This document shows, piece after piece, positions 32,001-42,790 of a DNA stretch of 64,000 nt (its first letter is position 1; each line of letters opens with the position of its first letter). This DNA comes from Xenophilus aerolatus. GTDB lineage: Bacteria; Pseudomonadota; Gammaproteobacteria; Burkholderiales; Burkholderiaceae_C. A program made the translations under genes and the position numbers. Under the pieces are notes generated by a model. That model saw only the letters and a list, made by a program, of their open reading frames with translations. It made no database searches and was not told the origin of the DNA. The stretch lies in NCBI GenBank assembly GCA_029968055.1, contig JASCNX010000001.1:1674001-1738000 (forward strand), written 5' to 3'.

Positions 32001-32106
32001 GCGGTTCTCCGTCGTAGGTCGGCGCAGTTTGTGCGCGGCGCCTTTCGCTGCCAAGGGCGAGGACGCAACTCGCGGCGATGTCCTGCATGGCCGCGACGAC
32101 GGCCAA

Positions 32107-32133
32107 GGAAAAGGCCCGTCGTCGACGGGCCTT
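32107..32133 (-). terminator. Intrinsic terminator of ettA
   Basis: AAGGCCCGTC (32111-32120) and GACGGGCCTT (32124-32133) form a perfect 10-bp stem with a 3-base loop. On the minus strand the stem is followed by TTTTCC. It lies 26 bp beyond the ettA stop codon. Confidence 0.85.
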
Positions 32134-32158
32134 GCCGGGGCGGCGCGCGGTGCGCGGC

Positions 32159-33820
<1,662 letters not shown>

Positions 33821-34170
33821 GGGCGTTTCTTCGGTGGGTGGGAGCGCGCCGTGCGATGCGGGGAGGCGCCCGGGGGCCGGGCCGGCGCGAAACGACCGAT
33901 TATCGGCGCAGCGACGCGCCGTGCCGCCGCCGGGCCGAAATTCGGCCCCCGCGACGCAGCCGGCGCCCGGTCGTGCGACAATACGCAGGTTGCCGGGCGC
34001 AGTTACCCGCAACGCCGGCTTCCCGCCGGGGACGACGGAAATCCTTCCTGGCTCCCGCTCCCTCTCGATTGCATCTGCCTTTGACTGGCCCGGCCGCTCC
34101 CAGCGAGCGTACCGCGGCAGGCCGATACCCATCAGAAACACCGCGCCGTGCAAGGCGCTCTTTCATCTCA
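33821..34170. other. 350-bp intergenic region, probably helicase leader
   Basis: This is the only gene-free stretch over 300 bp. It separates divergent ettA and the rhlE-like gene. It contains a possible hairpin with arms at 33989-33997 (GTTGCCGGG) and 34006-34013 (CCCGCAAC), with one bulged C, and then a CCGG-rich second hairpin. No confident promoter was identified. DEAD-box helicase mRNAs often carry long regulated leaders; that explanation is an inference. Confidence 0.4.
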
Positions 34171-35946
34171 ATGAACTTCGACGAACTGAAGCTGGCTCCG
34201 GCCATCCTCGAGGCCGTGCGCGAGCAAGGCTACGAAACCCCCACCCCCATCCAGGCCCAGGCGATCCCGGCCGTGCTCGAGGGCCATGACCTCCTCGCCG
34301 GCGCCCAGACCGGCACCGGCAAGACGGCCGCCTTCACCCTGCCCCTGCTGCACAAGCTCTCCAAGGGCCAGGGCAAGACCAACAAGTTCGGCAAGGACGG
34401 CATCGCCGCCCTGGTGCTGACGCCCACGCGCGAACTCGCCGCCCAGGTCGAGGAATCGGTGCGCACCTACGGCAAGAACCTGCCGCTGACCTCCACCGTC
34501 ATCTTCGGCGGCGTGGGCATGAACCCGCAGATCGACCGCATCAAGCGCGGCGTCGACATCCTGGTGGCCACCCCCGGCCGCCTGCTCGACCTGCAGCAGC
34601 AGGGCAACCTGGATCTCTCCACCGTCGAGATCCTCGTGCTGGACGAAGCCGACCGCATGCTGGACATGGGCTTCATCCACGACGTGAAGAAGATCCTCGC
34701 CCTGCTGCCCGACGACAAGCAGAGCCTGCTGTTCTCGGCCACCTTCAGCGACGAGATCCGCGAACTGGCCAACGGCCTGCTGCGCAACCCCAAGAGCATA
34801 CAGGTCACGCCGCGCAACACCACGGTGCAGCGCATCACCCAGGTCGTGCACCCGGTGGGCCGCGCCAAGAAGAAGCAGCTGCTCGCGCACATCATCCAGG
34901 AGCACGACTGGAGCCAGGTGCTGGTGTTCACCCGCACCAAGTTCGGCGCCAACCACGTGGCCGAGTTCCTCGCCAAGAACGGCGTCACCGCGATGGCACT
35001 GCACGGCAACAAGAGCCAGAGCGCCCGCACGCAGGCGCTGGCCGGCTTCAAGAGCGGCGACATCCGCGCCCTGGTCGCCACCGACATCGCCGCCCGCGGC
35101 ATCGACATCGACGACCTGCCGCACGTCGTGAACTACGAAGTGCCCAACGTGCCTGAAGACTATGTCCACCGCATCGGCCGCACCGGCCGTGCCGGCAAGG
35201 AAGGCCAGGCCGTGAGCCTGGTCTGCCTGGACGAGGAAGGCTTCATGCAGGAGATCGAGCGCTTCACCAAGCAGCAGATCCCCTCGCAGGTCATCGAGGG
35301 CTTCGGCCCCGACGAAGGCGAGATCGCCGAACCGATCGCCATGGGCCGCCAGACCCTGTGGGGCGGCGCCGGCCGTCCGCCGAGCCGCGACGTGATGGCC
35401 GCCGCCGCCAAGGCCGCGCGCCAGGAAATGATGACCCGCATCCGCGAGAACAAGGCCGGCCAGGCGCCTCGCAAGGCCAATGGCGGCGGCGGCAACGGTG
35501 GCGGCAACGGCAACGGCAATGGCGGCAGCCGCGGCCAGGGCGGCCAGCGCCCGCCGCGCGATGCCCAGCGTGACGGCCAGCCGCCGCGCCAGCACGCGCC
35601 CAAGCGCCACCATCCCGCTCCGGCGCAACCGCATGCGCTGTACGAGGACCGGCCCGAGCGCCAGCCCAAGCACCACGGCAACTCCACCAGCCCGTCGCAC
35701 GCCGACATGGTGGCGCACCGGCGTGCCGACAGCGTCGGCGGCGCCGCCGGCCAGCCCGATCCGCTGCGCACCAGCGTCGACAGCTACGGCGGCGGCAAGC
35801 GCCGCAGCTATGGCGGTGGCGGCGGCGGCGGCGGTGGTGGTGGCGGCAGCTACGGCGGCGGTGGCGGCAAGCGCCGCGGCGGTGGTGGTGGCGGCGGCGG
35901 CGGCAACTACGGTGGTGGCGGCGGTGGCCGCCGCGGCGGCTACTGA
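34171..35946 (+). CDS. rhlE: DEAD-box RNA helicase, RhlE-like
   Basis: This 591-residue helicase has the Q motif ([12 protein letters not shown]), motif I AQTGTGKT (45-52), motif II DEAD at 158-161, SAT in LFSATFSDE, and motif [12 protein letters not shown] near 333. The C-terminal third from about residue 430 is low complexity: Gly/Asn/Arg-rich then long Gly tracts punctuated by Tyr and KRR blocks, which suggests RNA binding and possible condensation. RhlE-type helicases act in rRNA maturation and cold adaptation. No strong Shine-Dalgarno precedes ATG 34171; the N-terminal [13 protein letters not shown] start is conserved. A strong terminator follows. Confidence 0.92.
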   Translation: MNFDELKLAPAILEAVREQGYETPTPIQAQAIPAVLEGHDLLAGAQTGTGKTAAFTLPLLHKLSKGQGKTNKFGKDGIAALVLTPTRELAAQVEESVRTYGKNLPLTSTVIFGGVGMNPQIDRIKRGVDILVATPGRLLDLQQQGNLDLSTVEILVLDEADRMLDMGFIHDVKKILALLPDDKQSLLFSATFSDEIRELANGLLRNPKSIQVTPRNTTVQRITQVVHPVGRAKKKQLLAHIIQEHDWSQVLVFTRTKFGANHVAEFLAKNGVTAMALHGNKSQSARTQALAGFKSGDIRALVATDIAARGIDIDDLPHVVNYEVPNVPEDYVHRIGRTGRAGKEGQAVSLVCLDEEGFMQEIERFTKQQIPSQVIEGFGPDEGEIAEPIAMGRQTLWGGAGRPPSRDVMAAAAKAARQEMMTRIRENKAGQAPRKANGGGGNGGGNGNGNGGSRGQGGQRPPRDAQRDGQPPRQHAPKRHHPAPAQPHALYEDRPERQPKHHGNSTSPSHADMVAHRRADSVGGAAGQPDPLRTSVDSYGGGKRRSYGGGGGGGGGGGGSYGGGGGKRRGGGGGGGGGNYGGGGGGRRGGY

Positions 35947-35972
35947 GCACGGCGCGCACCGCGTCCAGGCAC

Positions 35973-36004
35973 GGGCCATGTCCTTCGGGGCATGGCCTTT
36001 TTTT
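35973..36004 (+). terminator. Intrinsic terminator with UUCG tetraloop
   Basis: The stem GGCCATGTCC (35974-35983) pairs with GGGCATGGCC (35988-35997) around a TTCG loop, and is followed by seven T at 35998-36004. It ends the rhlE-like transcript. The stable UUCG loop makes this one of the strongest terminators in the window. Confidence 0.92.
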
Positions 36005-36193
36005 CTGCGCCATGCGAAGGCTCGGCCCGGCGTCGACTTAGGCCAGGCTTAAGCCCGCCCGCACAAGGCGGCGTCCGACGCGCGCACCGCGCGCGCCGGT
36101 CCTACAGTGAAGCCGACGCTGCACACCGACAGGTGGTTTCTTCCTCTGCTTGCCAGGCGCGACGCCCTTGCGCAAACAACCAGGAGATATCGC

Positions 36194-37417
36194 ATGTCTT
36201 GGACCCGTGAGCAGATCCACGTCACCGCGGCCAGCTACCTCGGCTGGACCTTGGACGCCTTCGACTTCTTCCTGATGGTCTTCATCCTGAAGGACATCGC
36301 GGCGGAGTTCCACACCCCCATCCCCTCGGTGGCACTGGCCATCACGCTGACGCTCGCGATGCGGCCGGTGGGCGCGCTGATCTTCGGCCGCCTGGCCGAC
36401 CGCTTCGGCCGGCGGCCGACGATGATGGCCAACATCCTCTGCTACGCCGTGCTGGAGCTGCTGTCGGGCTTCTCGCCCAACCTCGCCACGCTGATCGTGC
36501 TGCGCGCGCTCTTCGGCATCGCGATGGGTGGCGAGTGGGGCGTCGGATCGGCGCTCACCATGGAGACCGTGCCGGCGCGTTCGCGCGGCTTCGTCTCCGG
36601 CCTGCTGCAGGCCGGCTACCCGACGGGCTACCTGCTCGCCTCGCTGGTGTTCGGCCTCTTCTACGACCGCATCGGCTGGCGCGGCATGTTCTTCGTCGGC
36701 ATTCTGCCGGCGCTGCTCGTCATCTACGTGCGCTCGCACGTGCCCGAGTCGCCGGCCTGGAAACGCCAGCGCACGCAGCCGCGCCCCGGCCTGCTGGCGG
36801 CGCTGCGGCACGACTGGAAGCTCGCGCTCTACGCCATCGTGCTGATGACGGCCTTCAACTTCTTCTCGCACGGCACGCAGGACCTCTACCCCACCTTCCT
36901 GCGCGTGCAGCATGGCTTCGATGCGCACACCGTGGCGCTGGTGACCATCGTGCTCAACATCGGCGCCATCGTCGGCGGCCTGGCCTGCGGCACGCTGTCG
37001 GAGCGGATCGGGCGCCGCTGGACCATCTTCGGCGCCGCGCTGCTGGCGCTGCCGGTGCTGCCGCTGTGGGCCTACTCGCACACCGCGGCCGGGCTGGCCT
37101 TCGGCGCCTTCCTGATGCAGATCGCCGTGCAGGGCGCCTGGGGCGTGATCCCGGTGCACCTGAACGAGATTTCGCCCGACAGCATCCGCGCCACCTTCCC
37201 CGGCCTGGTCTACCAGCTCGGCAACCTGCTCGCCTCGGTCAACGCGACGATGCAGGCCTCGCTCGCCACCCGCCACGGCAACGACTACGCCTTGGCGATG
37301 GCGGTGGTTGCCGGCACGGTGTCGGTCGTCATCGCCGGCCTGATCCTCTTCAGCCGCGAGCGGCGCGGGGTCGACATGGGCGCGGGCGGCCTGCCGGCCG
37401 CCGTGCGGCACGCCTGA
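36194..37417 (+). CDS. MFS transporter, SHS (sialate/lactate:H+ symporter)-type
   Basis: This 407-residue protein has about 12 membrane segments and MFS motif A (GRLADRFGRRPT). The start SWTREQIHVTAASYLGWTLDAFDFFL is characteristic of the sialate:H+ symporter family, which also includes lactate/pyruvate carriers of the JEN type. It imports a monocarboxylate or sugar acid with protons. The start at 36194 follows AGGAGATATCGC; an in-frame ATG at 36107 lacks a signal. The downstream EEP-family gene starts 40 bp later in the same direction. Confidence 0.87.
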   Translation: MSWTREQIHVTAASYLGWTLDAFDFFLMVFILKDIAAEFHTPIPSVALAITLTLAMRPVGALIFGRLADRFGRRPTMMANILCYAVLELLSGFSPNLATLIVLRALFGIAMGGEWGVGSALTMETVPARSRGFVSGLLQAGYPTGYLLASLVFGLFYDRIGWRGMFFVGILPALLVIYVRSHVPESPAWKRQRTQPRPGLLAALRHDWKLALYAIVLMTAFNFFSHGTQDLYPTFLRVQHGFDAHTVALVTIVLNIGAIVGGLACGTLSERIGRRWTIFGAALLALPVLPLWAYSHTAAGLAFGAFLMQIAVQGAWGVIPVHLNEISPDSIRATFPGLVYQLGNLLASVNATMQASLATRHGNDYALAMAVVAGTVSVVIAGLILFSRERRGVDMGAGGLPAAVRHA

Positions 37418-37457
37418 GCCGCAGGGTGGCGCCATGGCGGCGGGTTAGATTGCAGCC

Positions 37458-38471
37458 ATGCAAGACATCCCGCCGAACCTCGCCACCCTGTTCGTGGCCA
37501 CCTGCAACCTGCTCAACCTGGCCCGCCCGCAGCGCGTCTTCTATGCCAACCAGGACGCCTACGACCCGCGCGACTACCAGCGCAAGGTGAGCTGGCTGGG
37601 CGAGCGCTTCCGCGCGCTGAACGCCGACGTGCTGGCCGTGCAGGAGGTGTGGGACGACACGGCACTGAAGGACGCGGTGCTCGCGAGCGGGCTGCGCTAC
37701 GACACCATCGCGGTGCCCGGTGCGCAGAGCACGCCGCCCGCGCAGGGCGCGCAGGGCACGCCCCGCGTGGGCATCGCGACGCGGCTGCGGGTGGACGGCA
37801 TCGAGTCCTTCGTCGACTTCCCGGACGGCATCGCGGTCGATGTGCCCGGCCTGGGCCCGCACACGCGCTTCGAGCGCCCGCCCCTGCTCGCGCGCCTGCG
37901 CATGAAGCACGGCCAGCCGGTCAACGTGCTGACGGTGCACCTCAAGTCCAAGCGGCCGAAGTTCCTGCTCGACGCCGCCGGCCAGTCGCTGGAGGACCGC
38001 GACGACCGCAAGGTGGCGGCCCGCGCGTCGCTGCGCTCGCTGCTCATGCGCGGCGCCGAAGCGGCCGCCCTGCGCTGCATCGTGATCGACCTGCTGCGCG
38101 GCAGCCAGGTGCCGCTGGTGGTGATGGGCGACTTCAACGACCACCCGCACAGCGTGACCACGCAGCTGGTGGCGGCCACCTCGGATGCGGTCTACGACAA
38201 GTCGGCGCGCGACGTGGCCCTGTTCAACGCCTACGAGATGCAGGGCGAGTCGGCGCTGAAGAAGGACGTGGCGTACTCGCACGTGCACCAGGGCTTCCCC
38301 GAGATCCTGGACCAGATCTTCGTGAGCGAGGAATTCATGGCCGGCTCGCCGAGGAGCCTGGGCGACGTGCGGCGCGTGGACTACTTCAACGACCACCTGC
38401 ACGAAGGCCGCGACCGCACGCGCTCGGACCACGGCTTCGTGCGGGCGCTCCTGCGGCTGCGGATCGGCTGA
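37458..38471 (+). CDS. Endonuclease/exonuclease/phosphatase (EEP) family protein
   Basis: This 337-residue EEP-family enzyme has the metal-binding motifs N-L-N in CNLLNLARP, QEVWDD (glutamate ligand), HLKSKRP, GDFNDHP and the C-terminal SDHGFV. These match Mg-dependent phosphodiesterases such as ExoIII, sphingomyelinases and inositol phosphatases. No DNA-binding extension or signal is seen, so it may act on small phosphodiesters or nucleic acids in the cytoplasm. It is 40 bp after the MFS gene. Precise substrate cannot be assigned. Confidence 0.85.
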   Translation: MQDIPPNLATLFVATCNLLNLARPQRVFYANQDAYDPRDYQRKVSWLGERFRALNADVLAVQEVWDDTALKDAVLASGLRYDTIAVPGAQSTPPAQGAQGTPRVGIATRLRVDGIESFVDFPDGIAVDVPGLGPHTRFERPPLLARLRMKHGQPVNVLTVHLKSKRPKFLLDAAGQSLEDRDDRKVAARASLRSLLMRGAEAAALRCIVIDLLRGSQVPLVVMGDFNDHPHSVTTQLVAATSDAVYDKSARDVALFNAYEMQGESALKKDVAYSHVHQGFPEILDQIFVSEEFMAGSPRSLGDVRRVDYFNDHLHEGRDRTRSDHGFVRALLRLRIG

Positions 38472-38492
38472 GCAAGCAAGCGGACAGCCGAA

Positions 38493-38524
38493 CGCAGAGG
38501 GCGCGAAGGATTCGCAGAGGGCGC
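38493..38524. repeat. Short direct repeat between convergent genes
   Basis: CGCAGAGGGCGC occurs at 38493-38504 and again at 38513-38524, a 20-bp period, in the gap between the EEP-family gene and the enolase-superfamily gene. The sequence resembles an interspersed CGCAGAGG(A/G)CGC element I know from many proteobacterial intergenic regions. Function unknown. Confidence 0.5.
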
Positions 38525-38549
38525 AGAAGCAGCCATCGATCCGATGGCA

Positions 38550-39746
38550 TCACGCCTTGGACACGCGCACCGTCGCGTCGGCGCGCTTGTGCAGGTCGGG
38601 CAGCAGTTCCAGCCCCAGGCCCGGCTTGTCGTTGAGCCGGATCATGCCCCGCTCGACGGTGGGCAGCTCGGTCACCAGCTCCTTGTACCAGCCGGTGAAG
38701 AAGGCGCGCACGCTCTCCTGGATGAGCGCGTTGGGCGCATGCAGGCTCAGGTGCGTGGAGGCGGCCCACACCACCGGCCCGGTGCAGTCGTGCGGCGCCA
38801 CGGGCAGCTGCCACGCATCGGCCATGGCAGCGATCTTGCGCGCCTCGGTCAGGCCGCCGCACCAGCTCAGGTCGAGCATCGCCACACCGGCCACGCCGGT
38901 CTGCAGGTAGTCCTTGAAGCCCCACTTGTAGCTCAGCGTCTCGCTGGCGCAGACCAGCGCCTTGCAGTCCACCGCGTATTGCCTGAGCAGGTCGAGGCTG
39001 TCCATGCGGATCGCGTCCTCGTGCCAGAAGGTGTCGAACTCCTGCAGCGCGCGCGCGATCTTCTGCGCCATCGGCAGCCGCCAGAGGCTGTGGAACTCGA
39101 CCATGATGTCCATCTGCCGCCCCACCGCCGAGCGGATCTTGCGGAATGGCTCGAGCGCGATGTCGAGGTCGGCGTTGCTGATGTACTGGCCGTGGCTCTT
39201 CTCGGCCGCCGGATCGAAGGGCCAGATCTTCATCGCCGTGATGCCTTCGGACAGCAGCGACTCGGCCAGCTCGTCGGCATGGTGCAGGAAGCCCTGCAGG
39301 TCCTCGTACGGTCCTGCGTTGTTCCCGAGCCCCCAGTTCGACGTGTTCTGGTTGGCGGTGCTGCGCACGTACTGGTAGCCGGCGCAGGTGTTGTAGATGC
39401 GGATGGCGTCGCGGCTCTTGCCGCCCAGCGCGGTGTGCACCGGCATGTTCGCGGCCTTGCCGAACAGGTCCCACAGGGCGATGTCGACGGCCGAGTTGCC
39501 GCGCGTCTCGACGCCGGACCCGCGCCAGCCCAGGTAGCCGGTGAGGTCGCGGTTGCGTGCCTCGATGGCCAGCGGGTCGGTGCCCAGCAGCTTGGGTGCG
39601 GCCCACTCGTGCAGGTAGGCCTCGACGGCCGCGGCGCCCATGAAGGTCTCGCCCAGGCCGACCAGGCCCTCGTCGGTGTGCAGGCGAACCCACAGGATGT
39701 TGGGGAATTCGCCGAGGCGAACGGTTTCGACTTGGGTGATCTTCAT
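38550..39746 (-). CDS. Mandelate racemase/muconate lactonizing-type enolase-superfamily enzyme, probable sugar-acid dehydratase
   Basis: This 398-residue protein has a capping domain and a TIM barrel with Lys173 (AMKIWPFD), metal ligands Glu217, Glu243 and Glu269 spaced 26 apart, and the general base His319 in APHDCTGP. Superfamily members dehydrate acid sugars. Glu-x-His at 217-219 is also seen in related dehydratases. The neighbours (TRAP receptor, DctQM, GntR, DgoK, DgoA) imply a hexonate or pentonate substrate, but galactonate (DgoD role) is only one option because an IlvD/Edd-type dehydratase is also present. A terminator lies between it and dctP, so it may be separately expressed. Confidence 0.85.
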   Translation of the reverse strand: MKITQVETVRLGEFPNILWVRLHTDEGLVGLGETFMGAAAVEAYLHEWAAPKLLGTDPLAIEARNRDLTGYLGWRGSGVETRGNSAVDIALWDLFGKAANMPVHTALGGKSRDAIRIYNTCAGYQYVRSTANQNTSNWGLGNNAGPYEDLQGFLHHADELAESLLSEGITAMKIWPFDPAAEKSHGQYISNADLDIALEPFRKIRSAVGRQMDIMVEFHSLWRLPMAQKIARALQEFDTFWHEDAIRMDSLDLLRQYAVDCKALVCASETLSYKWGFKDYLQTGVAGVAMLDLSWCGGLTEARKIAAMADAWQLPVAPHDCTGPVVWAASTHLSLHAPNALIQESVRAFFTGWYKELVTELPTVERGMIRLNDKPGLGLELLPDLHKRADATVRVSKA

Positions 39747-39771
39747 GACACGGCCTGGGCCAGGGGGAAAG

Positions 39772-39802
39772 AAAAAAGGCCGCACCCCTTCGGGAGCGGC
39801 CT
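39772..39802 (-). terminator. Intrinsic terminator between dctP and the enolase-superfamily gene
   Basis: AGGCCGC (39777-39783) pairs with GCGGCCT (39796-39802) with an inner stem around TTCG. On the minus strand it is followed by six T (39772-39777). It lies 15 bp after the dctP stop, inside what would otherwise be one operon. Confidence 0.85.
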
Positions 39803-39817
39803 GCGCGGCACGAGCGA

Positions 39818-40825
39818 TCAGCCGCCGCGCGCCTTCTTCAGCGCGTCCATCACCACGTTGACGGCCTCGGCGCCGATGGTGGGGATGTTCTTGTCGTAGA
39901 CCGGCTTGACCTTGTCGAACATGCGCTTCTGCTCGGCCGGGCTCACCTCGTTGACCGCCATGGTCTTCTTCAGGTTCTCCAGCGACTTGGCATTGAGCGC
40001 GCGGTTGGCCTCGCGCTCCACCTTGCGGCCTTCGATCGCGGCCTCGCGCAGCACGGCCTGCTCCTCCGGCTTGAGCTGGTCCCACAGCTTCTTGCTGTAA
40101 AGCACCAGGAAGGGGGTGTAGGCGTGGCGCGTCACGCTCAGGTACTTCTGCACCTCGCTGAACTTCGAGGTCTCGATGGTCACGAAGGGGTTCTCCTGGC
40201 CGTCGATGGTGCGGGTCTCCAGCGCGGTGAACACCTCGCCGAAGGCCATCGGCACGGCGTTGGTGCCCAGGGTCTTGAACGAGTCCAGGAAGATGTTGTT
40301 CTGCATCACCCGCACCTTCACGCCCTCGAAGTCCTCGACCTTGGCGACCGGGCGCTTGCTGTTGGTGAGGTTGCGAAAGCCGTTCTCCCAGTAGGCCAGG
40401 TTGACCAGGCCCGCGGCCTCGAGCTTCTTGTTGAAGTACTCGCCGGCCGGGCCGTCGAGCACCGCGTCGGCCTCCTTCTCGTTGTTGAACAGGAAGGGCA
40501 GGTCGAACACGCCCAGTTCCTTGACGATGCCCACCAGCGGCGAGCTGGAGGTGCACACCATCTCCTGCGTGCCGGCGCGCAGCGCCTGCGTGGCCTGCAG
40601 GTCGCCGCCGGCGGCGCCGCCCCAGAAGGCCGCGATCTTCATCTTGCCGCCCGTCTTGGCGGCCAGCACCTCCTGCATCTTCTTGACGCCCTGGCCGACC
40701 GGGTGGTCCTCGTTCACGCCGTTGGTGAACTTGATGGTGCGTTCGGCGAACTGGGCCGAGGCGGCGAACGGGCTTGCCAGGGCGACGGCGGCCGCCGCGG
40801 CGACCAGGCTTCTGCGGTTGAACAT
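39818..40825 (-). CDS. TRAP transporter substrate-binding protein (DctP family)
   Basis: This 335-residue protein has a signal peptide (MFNRRSLVAAAAAVALASPFAASAQ) and the DctP fold, with the key Arg region VRVMQNNIF (IDKVRV-type) and FGEVFTALETRTIDGQENP. It captures an acidic solute in the periplasm for DctQM. It is first to be read after DctM in the leftward operon, an order of Q, M, P with the receptor last. The following terminator may give it its own 3' end. Together with neighbours a sugar acid such as galactonate is the most likely ligand. Confidence 0.92.
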   Translation of the reverse strand: MFNRRSLVAAAAAVALASPFAASAQFAERTIKFTNGVNEDHPVGQGVKKMQEVLAAKTGGKMKIAAFWGGAAGGDLQATQALRAGTQEMVCTSSSPLVGIVKELGVFDLPFLFNNEKEADAVLDGPAGEYFNKKLEAAGLVNLAYWENGFRNLTNSKRPVAKVEDFEGVKVRVMQNNIFLDSFKTLGTNAVPMAFGEVFTALETRTIDGQENPFVTIETSKFSEVQKYLSVTRHAYTPFLVLYSKKLWDQLKPEEQAVLREAAIEGRKVEREANRALNAKSLENLKKTMAVNEVSPAEQKRMFDKVKPVYDKNIPTIGAEAVNVVMDALKKARGG

Positions 40826-40904
40826 GCTTGTCTCCTTCTCTCGTCTTGGGTGGGTGGGTAACAGGGGGCGAAACGCGGTCAGCAGGCCGGCACCGGCAAC
40901 GGCC

Positions 40905-42206
40905 TCATCGGGCCAGCCACCACGACAGCGGCACGGTCACGATCTGCGGAAAGAACACCATCGCGAACAGCACGATGAGCTGCGCGATGAAGAAGGGCAT
41001 CACGCCCTTGAAGGCGTCGTCCATGCTGATGCGCGCCACGCCGCACACCACGTTGAGCACGGTGCCCACCGGCGGCGTGATGAGCCCGATGGCGTTGTTG
41101 ATGATGAACAGCACGCCGAAATACACCGGGTCGATGCCGGCCTTGAGCACCACGGGCATCAGCACCGGCGTGAGGATCAGCACGGTGGGCGTGAAATCCA
41201 GCGCCGTGCCGACGATCACGATCAGCACCATGATCACGAACATCAGCAGCGTCTTGTTGCCCATGAAGGGCTGCAGCATCTTGGTGACTTCGCCCGGGAT
41301 GTCGGCCACGGTGATCAGCCACGCGCTGACCATGGCGGCCGCCACCAGGAACATGACGACGGCCGTCGTCTTGCCGGCCGAGGCGATCAGCCGGTACATC
41401 ATGTGCCACTTGAGTTCGCGGTACACGAACATGCCGACCACGAAGGAATACACGGCCGCGACCACCGCGGCCTCGGTGGGCGTGAAGATGCCGAACTTCA
41501 TGCCGCCGATGATCACCACCGGCAGGGCCAGCGCCAGGCTGCCGCGGAAGGTGATGCGGATGCGCTCCGCATACGGCACGCGCGGGGCCGACTTGACCTT
41601 GTCGCGCCGCGCCACGATCCACCAGGCGATGCCGATCGCCAGGCCCATCAGGATGCCCGGCACGATGCCGGCCAGGAAGAGCTTGGTGATCGACACGTTG
41701 CCCGCCACGCCGAACACGATGAAGCCGATCGAGGGCGGAATCACCGGCGCGATGATGCCGCCCGCTGCGATCAGCCCGGCCGAGCGGTTGGTGTCGTAGC
41801 CCGCGCGGTTCATCATCGGAATCAGCAGCGCCGCCAGCGCGGCCGTGTCGGCCACGGCCGAACCCGAGATCGACGCCATGATGATGGCCGCCACCACCGC
41901 CACGTAGCCCAGGCCGCCGCGGAAGTGCCCCACCCAGGCCATCGCCAGGTCGACAATGCGCCGCGACAGGCCGCCCGCGGTCATGAACTCGCCGGCCAGC
42001 AGGAAGAAGGGCACCGCCAGCAGCGGGAAGTTGTCCGCGCCGTCGACGAAGCGCTGCGCGATGATCTGGCTGTCGAAGGCCGGCAGCACGCCGGTGAATG
42101 CCAGCCAGCCCATGAGCGCGACGCCGCACACCAGCAACGCATAGGCGATGGGCATGCCGATGGCCATCGCGGCCAGCAGCGAGACGACGAAGACCGCGAC
42201 CGTCAT
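40905..42206 (-). CDS. TRAP transporter large permease subunit (DctM)
   Basis: This 433-residue protein is hydrophobic throughout, with about 12 segments and DctM signatures (PLLAVPFFLLAGEFMTAGG, SISGSAVADTAALAALLIPMM, GGIIAPVIPPSIGFI, NNAIGLITPPVGTVLN). It forms the Na+-coupled import channel with DctQ. Its ATG overlaps the dctQ stop by four bases (ATGA). A gap of about 80 bp separates it from dctP. Confidence 0.93.
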   Translation of the reverse strand: MTVAVFVVSLLAAMAIGMPIAYALLVCGVALMGWLAFTGVLPAFDSQIIAQRFVDGADNFPLLAVPFFLLAGEFMTAGGLSRRIVDLAMAWVGHFRGGLGYVAVVAAIIMASISGSAVADTAALAALLIPMMNRAGYDTNRSAGLIAAGGIIAPVIPPSIGFIVFGVAGNVSITKLFLAGIVPGILMGLAIGIAWWIVARRDKVKSAPRVPYAERIRITFRGSLALALPVVIIGGMKFGIFTPTEAAVVAAVYSFVVGMFVYRELKWHMMYRLIASAGKTTAVVMFLVAAAMVSAWLITVADIPGEVTKMLQPFMGNKTLLMFVIMVLIVIVGTALDFTPTVLILTPVLMPVVLKAGIDPVYFGVLFIINNAIGLITPPVGTVLNVVCGVARISMDDAFKGVMPFFIAQLIVLFAMVFFPQIVTVPLSWWLAR

Positions 42207-42754
42207 GACGCGCTCCTGGCTTCGCCGGCGTGGCCCGGTTCGGGGGCGACGTCCTCGGATTCCAACACCTGCACCAGTTCCTCGTCGCTCATGCGGCCGG
42301 TGAACAGGCGCCAGAGCTTCTCGAGGTTGATGAGGCCCATGACCACCGAGACGATGTAGCCGATGCCGTATATCCAGATCATCGAGATGCCGACCACCGG
42401 CGAGATGTTGGTGGTCTGCAGCTCGTGCATCTCGTAGGTGCCCATGAAGAAGAGCACGTTGCAGAAGAGCATCAGCACCTGGTTGATGAAGAAGCAGACC
42501 TTCTTGCCCGCGCGCGGCAGGTGCTTGATGAGCGTGTCCACGCCCAGATGCGCGCCGTCGCGCATGGCCACCATGGCGCCGATGTAGGTGAGCCAGATGA
42601 AGCAGTAGCGCGACATCTCGTCCGACACCGTGATGCCGGAATTGAAGCCGTAGCGCAGCACCACGTTGCCGAAGACCATGACGACCATGGCCACCATGCA
42701 GGCCACGACCAGGAATTCGAGCAGCTTGAAGAATGCGTCGATCGCGCGTTTCAT
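42203..42754 (-). CDS. TRAP transporter small permease subunit (DctQ)
   Basis: This 183-residue protein has four membrane helices and the DctQ pattern VVLRYGFNSGITVSDEMSRYCFIWLTYIGA. The C-terminus is acidic and cytoplasmic. The start follows AGGAGACAAGACCC. It partners DctM in the sugar-acid TRAP system and lies 36 bp after the GntR regulator gene in the same leftward operon. Confidence 0.93.
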   Translation of the reverse strand: MKRAIDAFFKLLEFLVVACMVAMVVMVFGNVVLRYGFNSGITVSDEMSRYCFIWLTYIGAMVAMRDGAHLGVDTLIKHLPRAGKKVCFFINQVLMLFCNVLFFMGTYEMHELQTTNISPVVGISMIWIYGIGYIVSVVMGLINLEKLWRLFTGRMSDEELVQVLESEDVAPEPGHAGEARSAS

Positions 42755-42790
42755 GGGTCTTGTCTCCTGTCTCTCTTGTTGTTGTCGGTA

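Noticed and set aside
28543-32106. A 1187-residue minus-strand frame
   Set aside because: It is antisense to the P1 peptidase and TAXI receptor, and in a wrong frame over the PQQ dehydrogenase. No motif or start signal.
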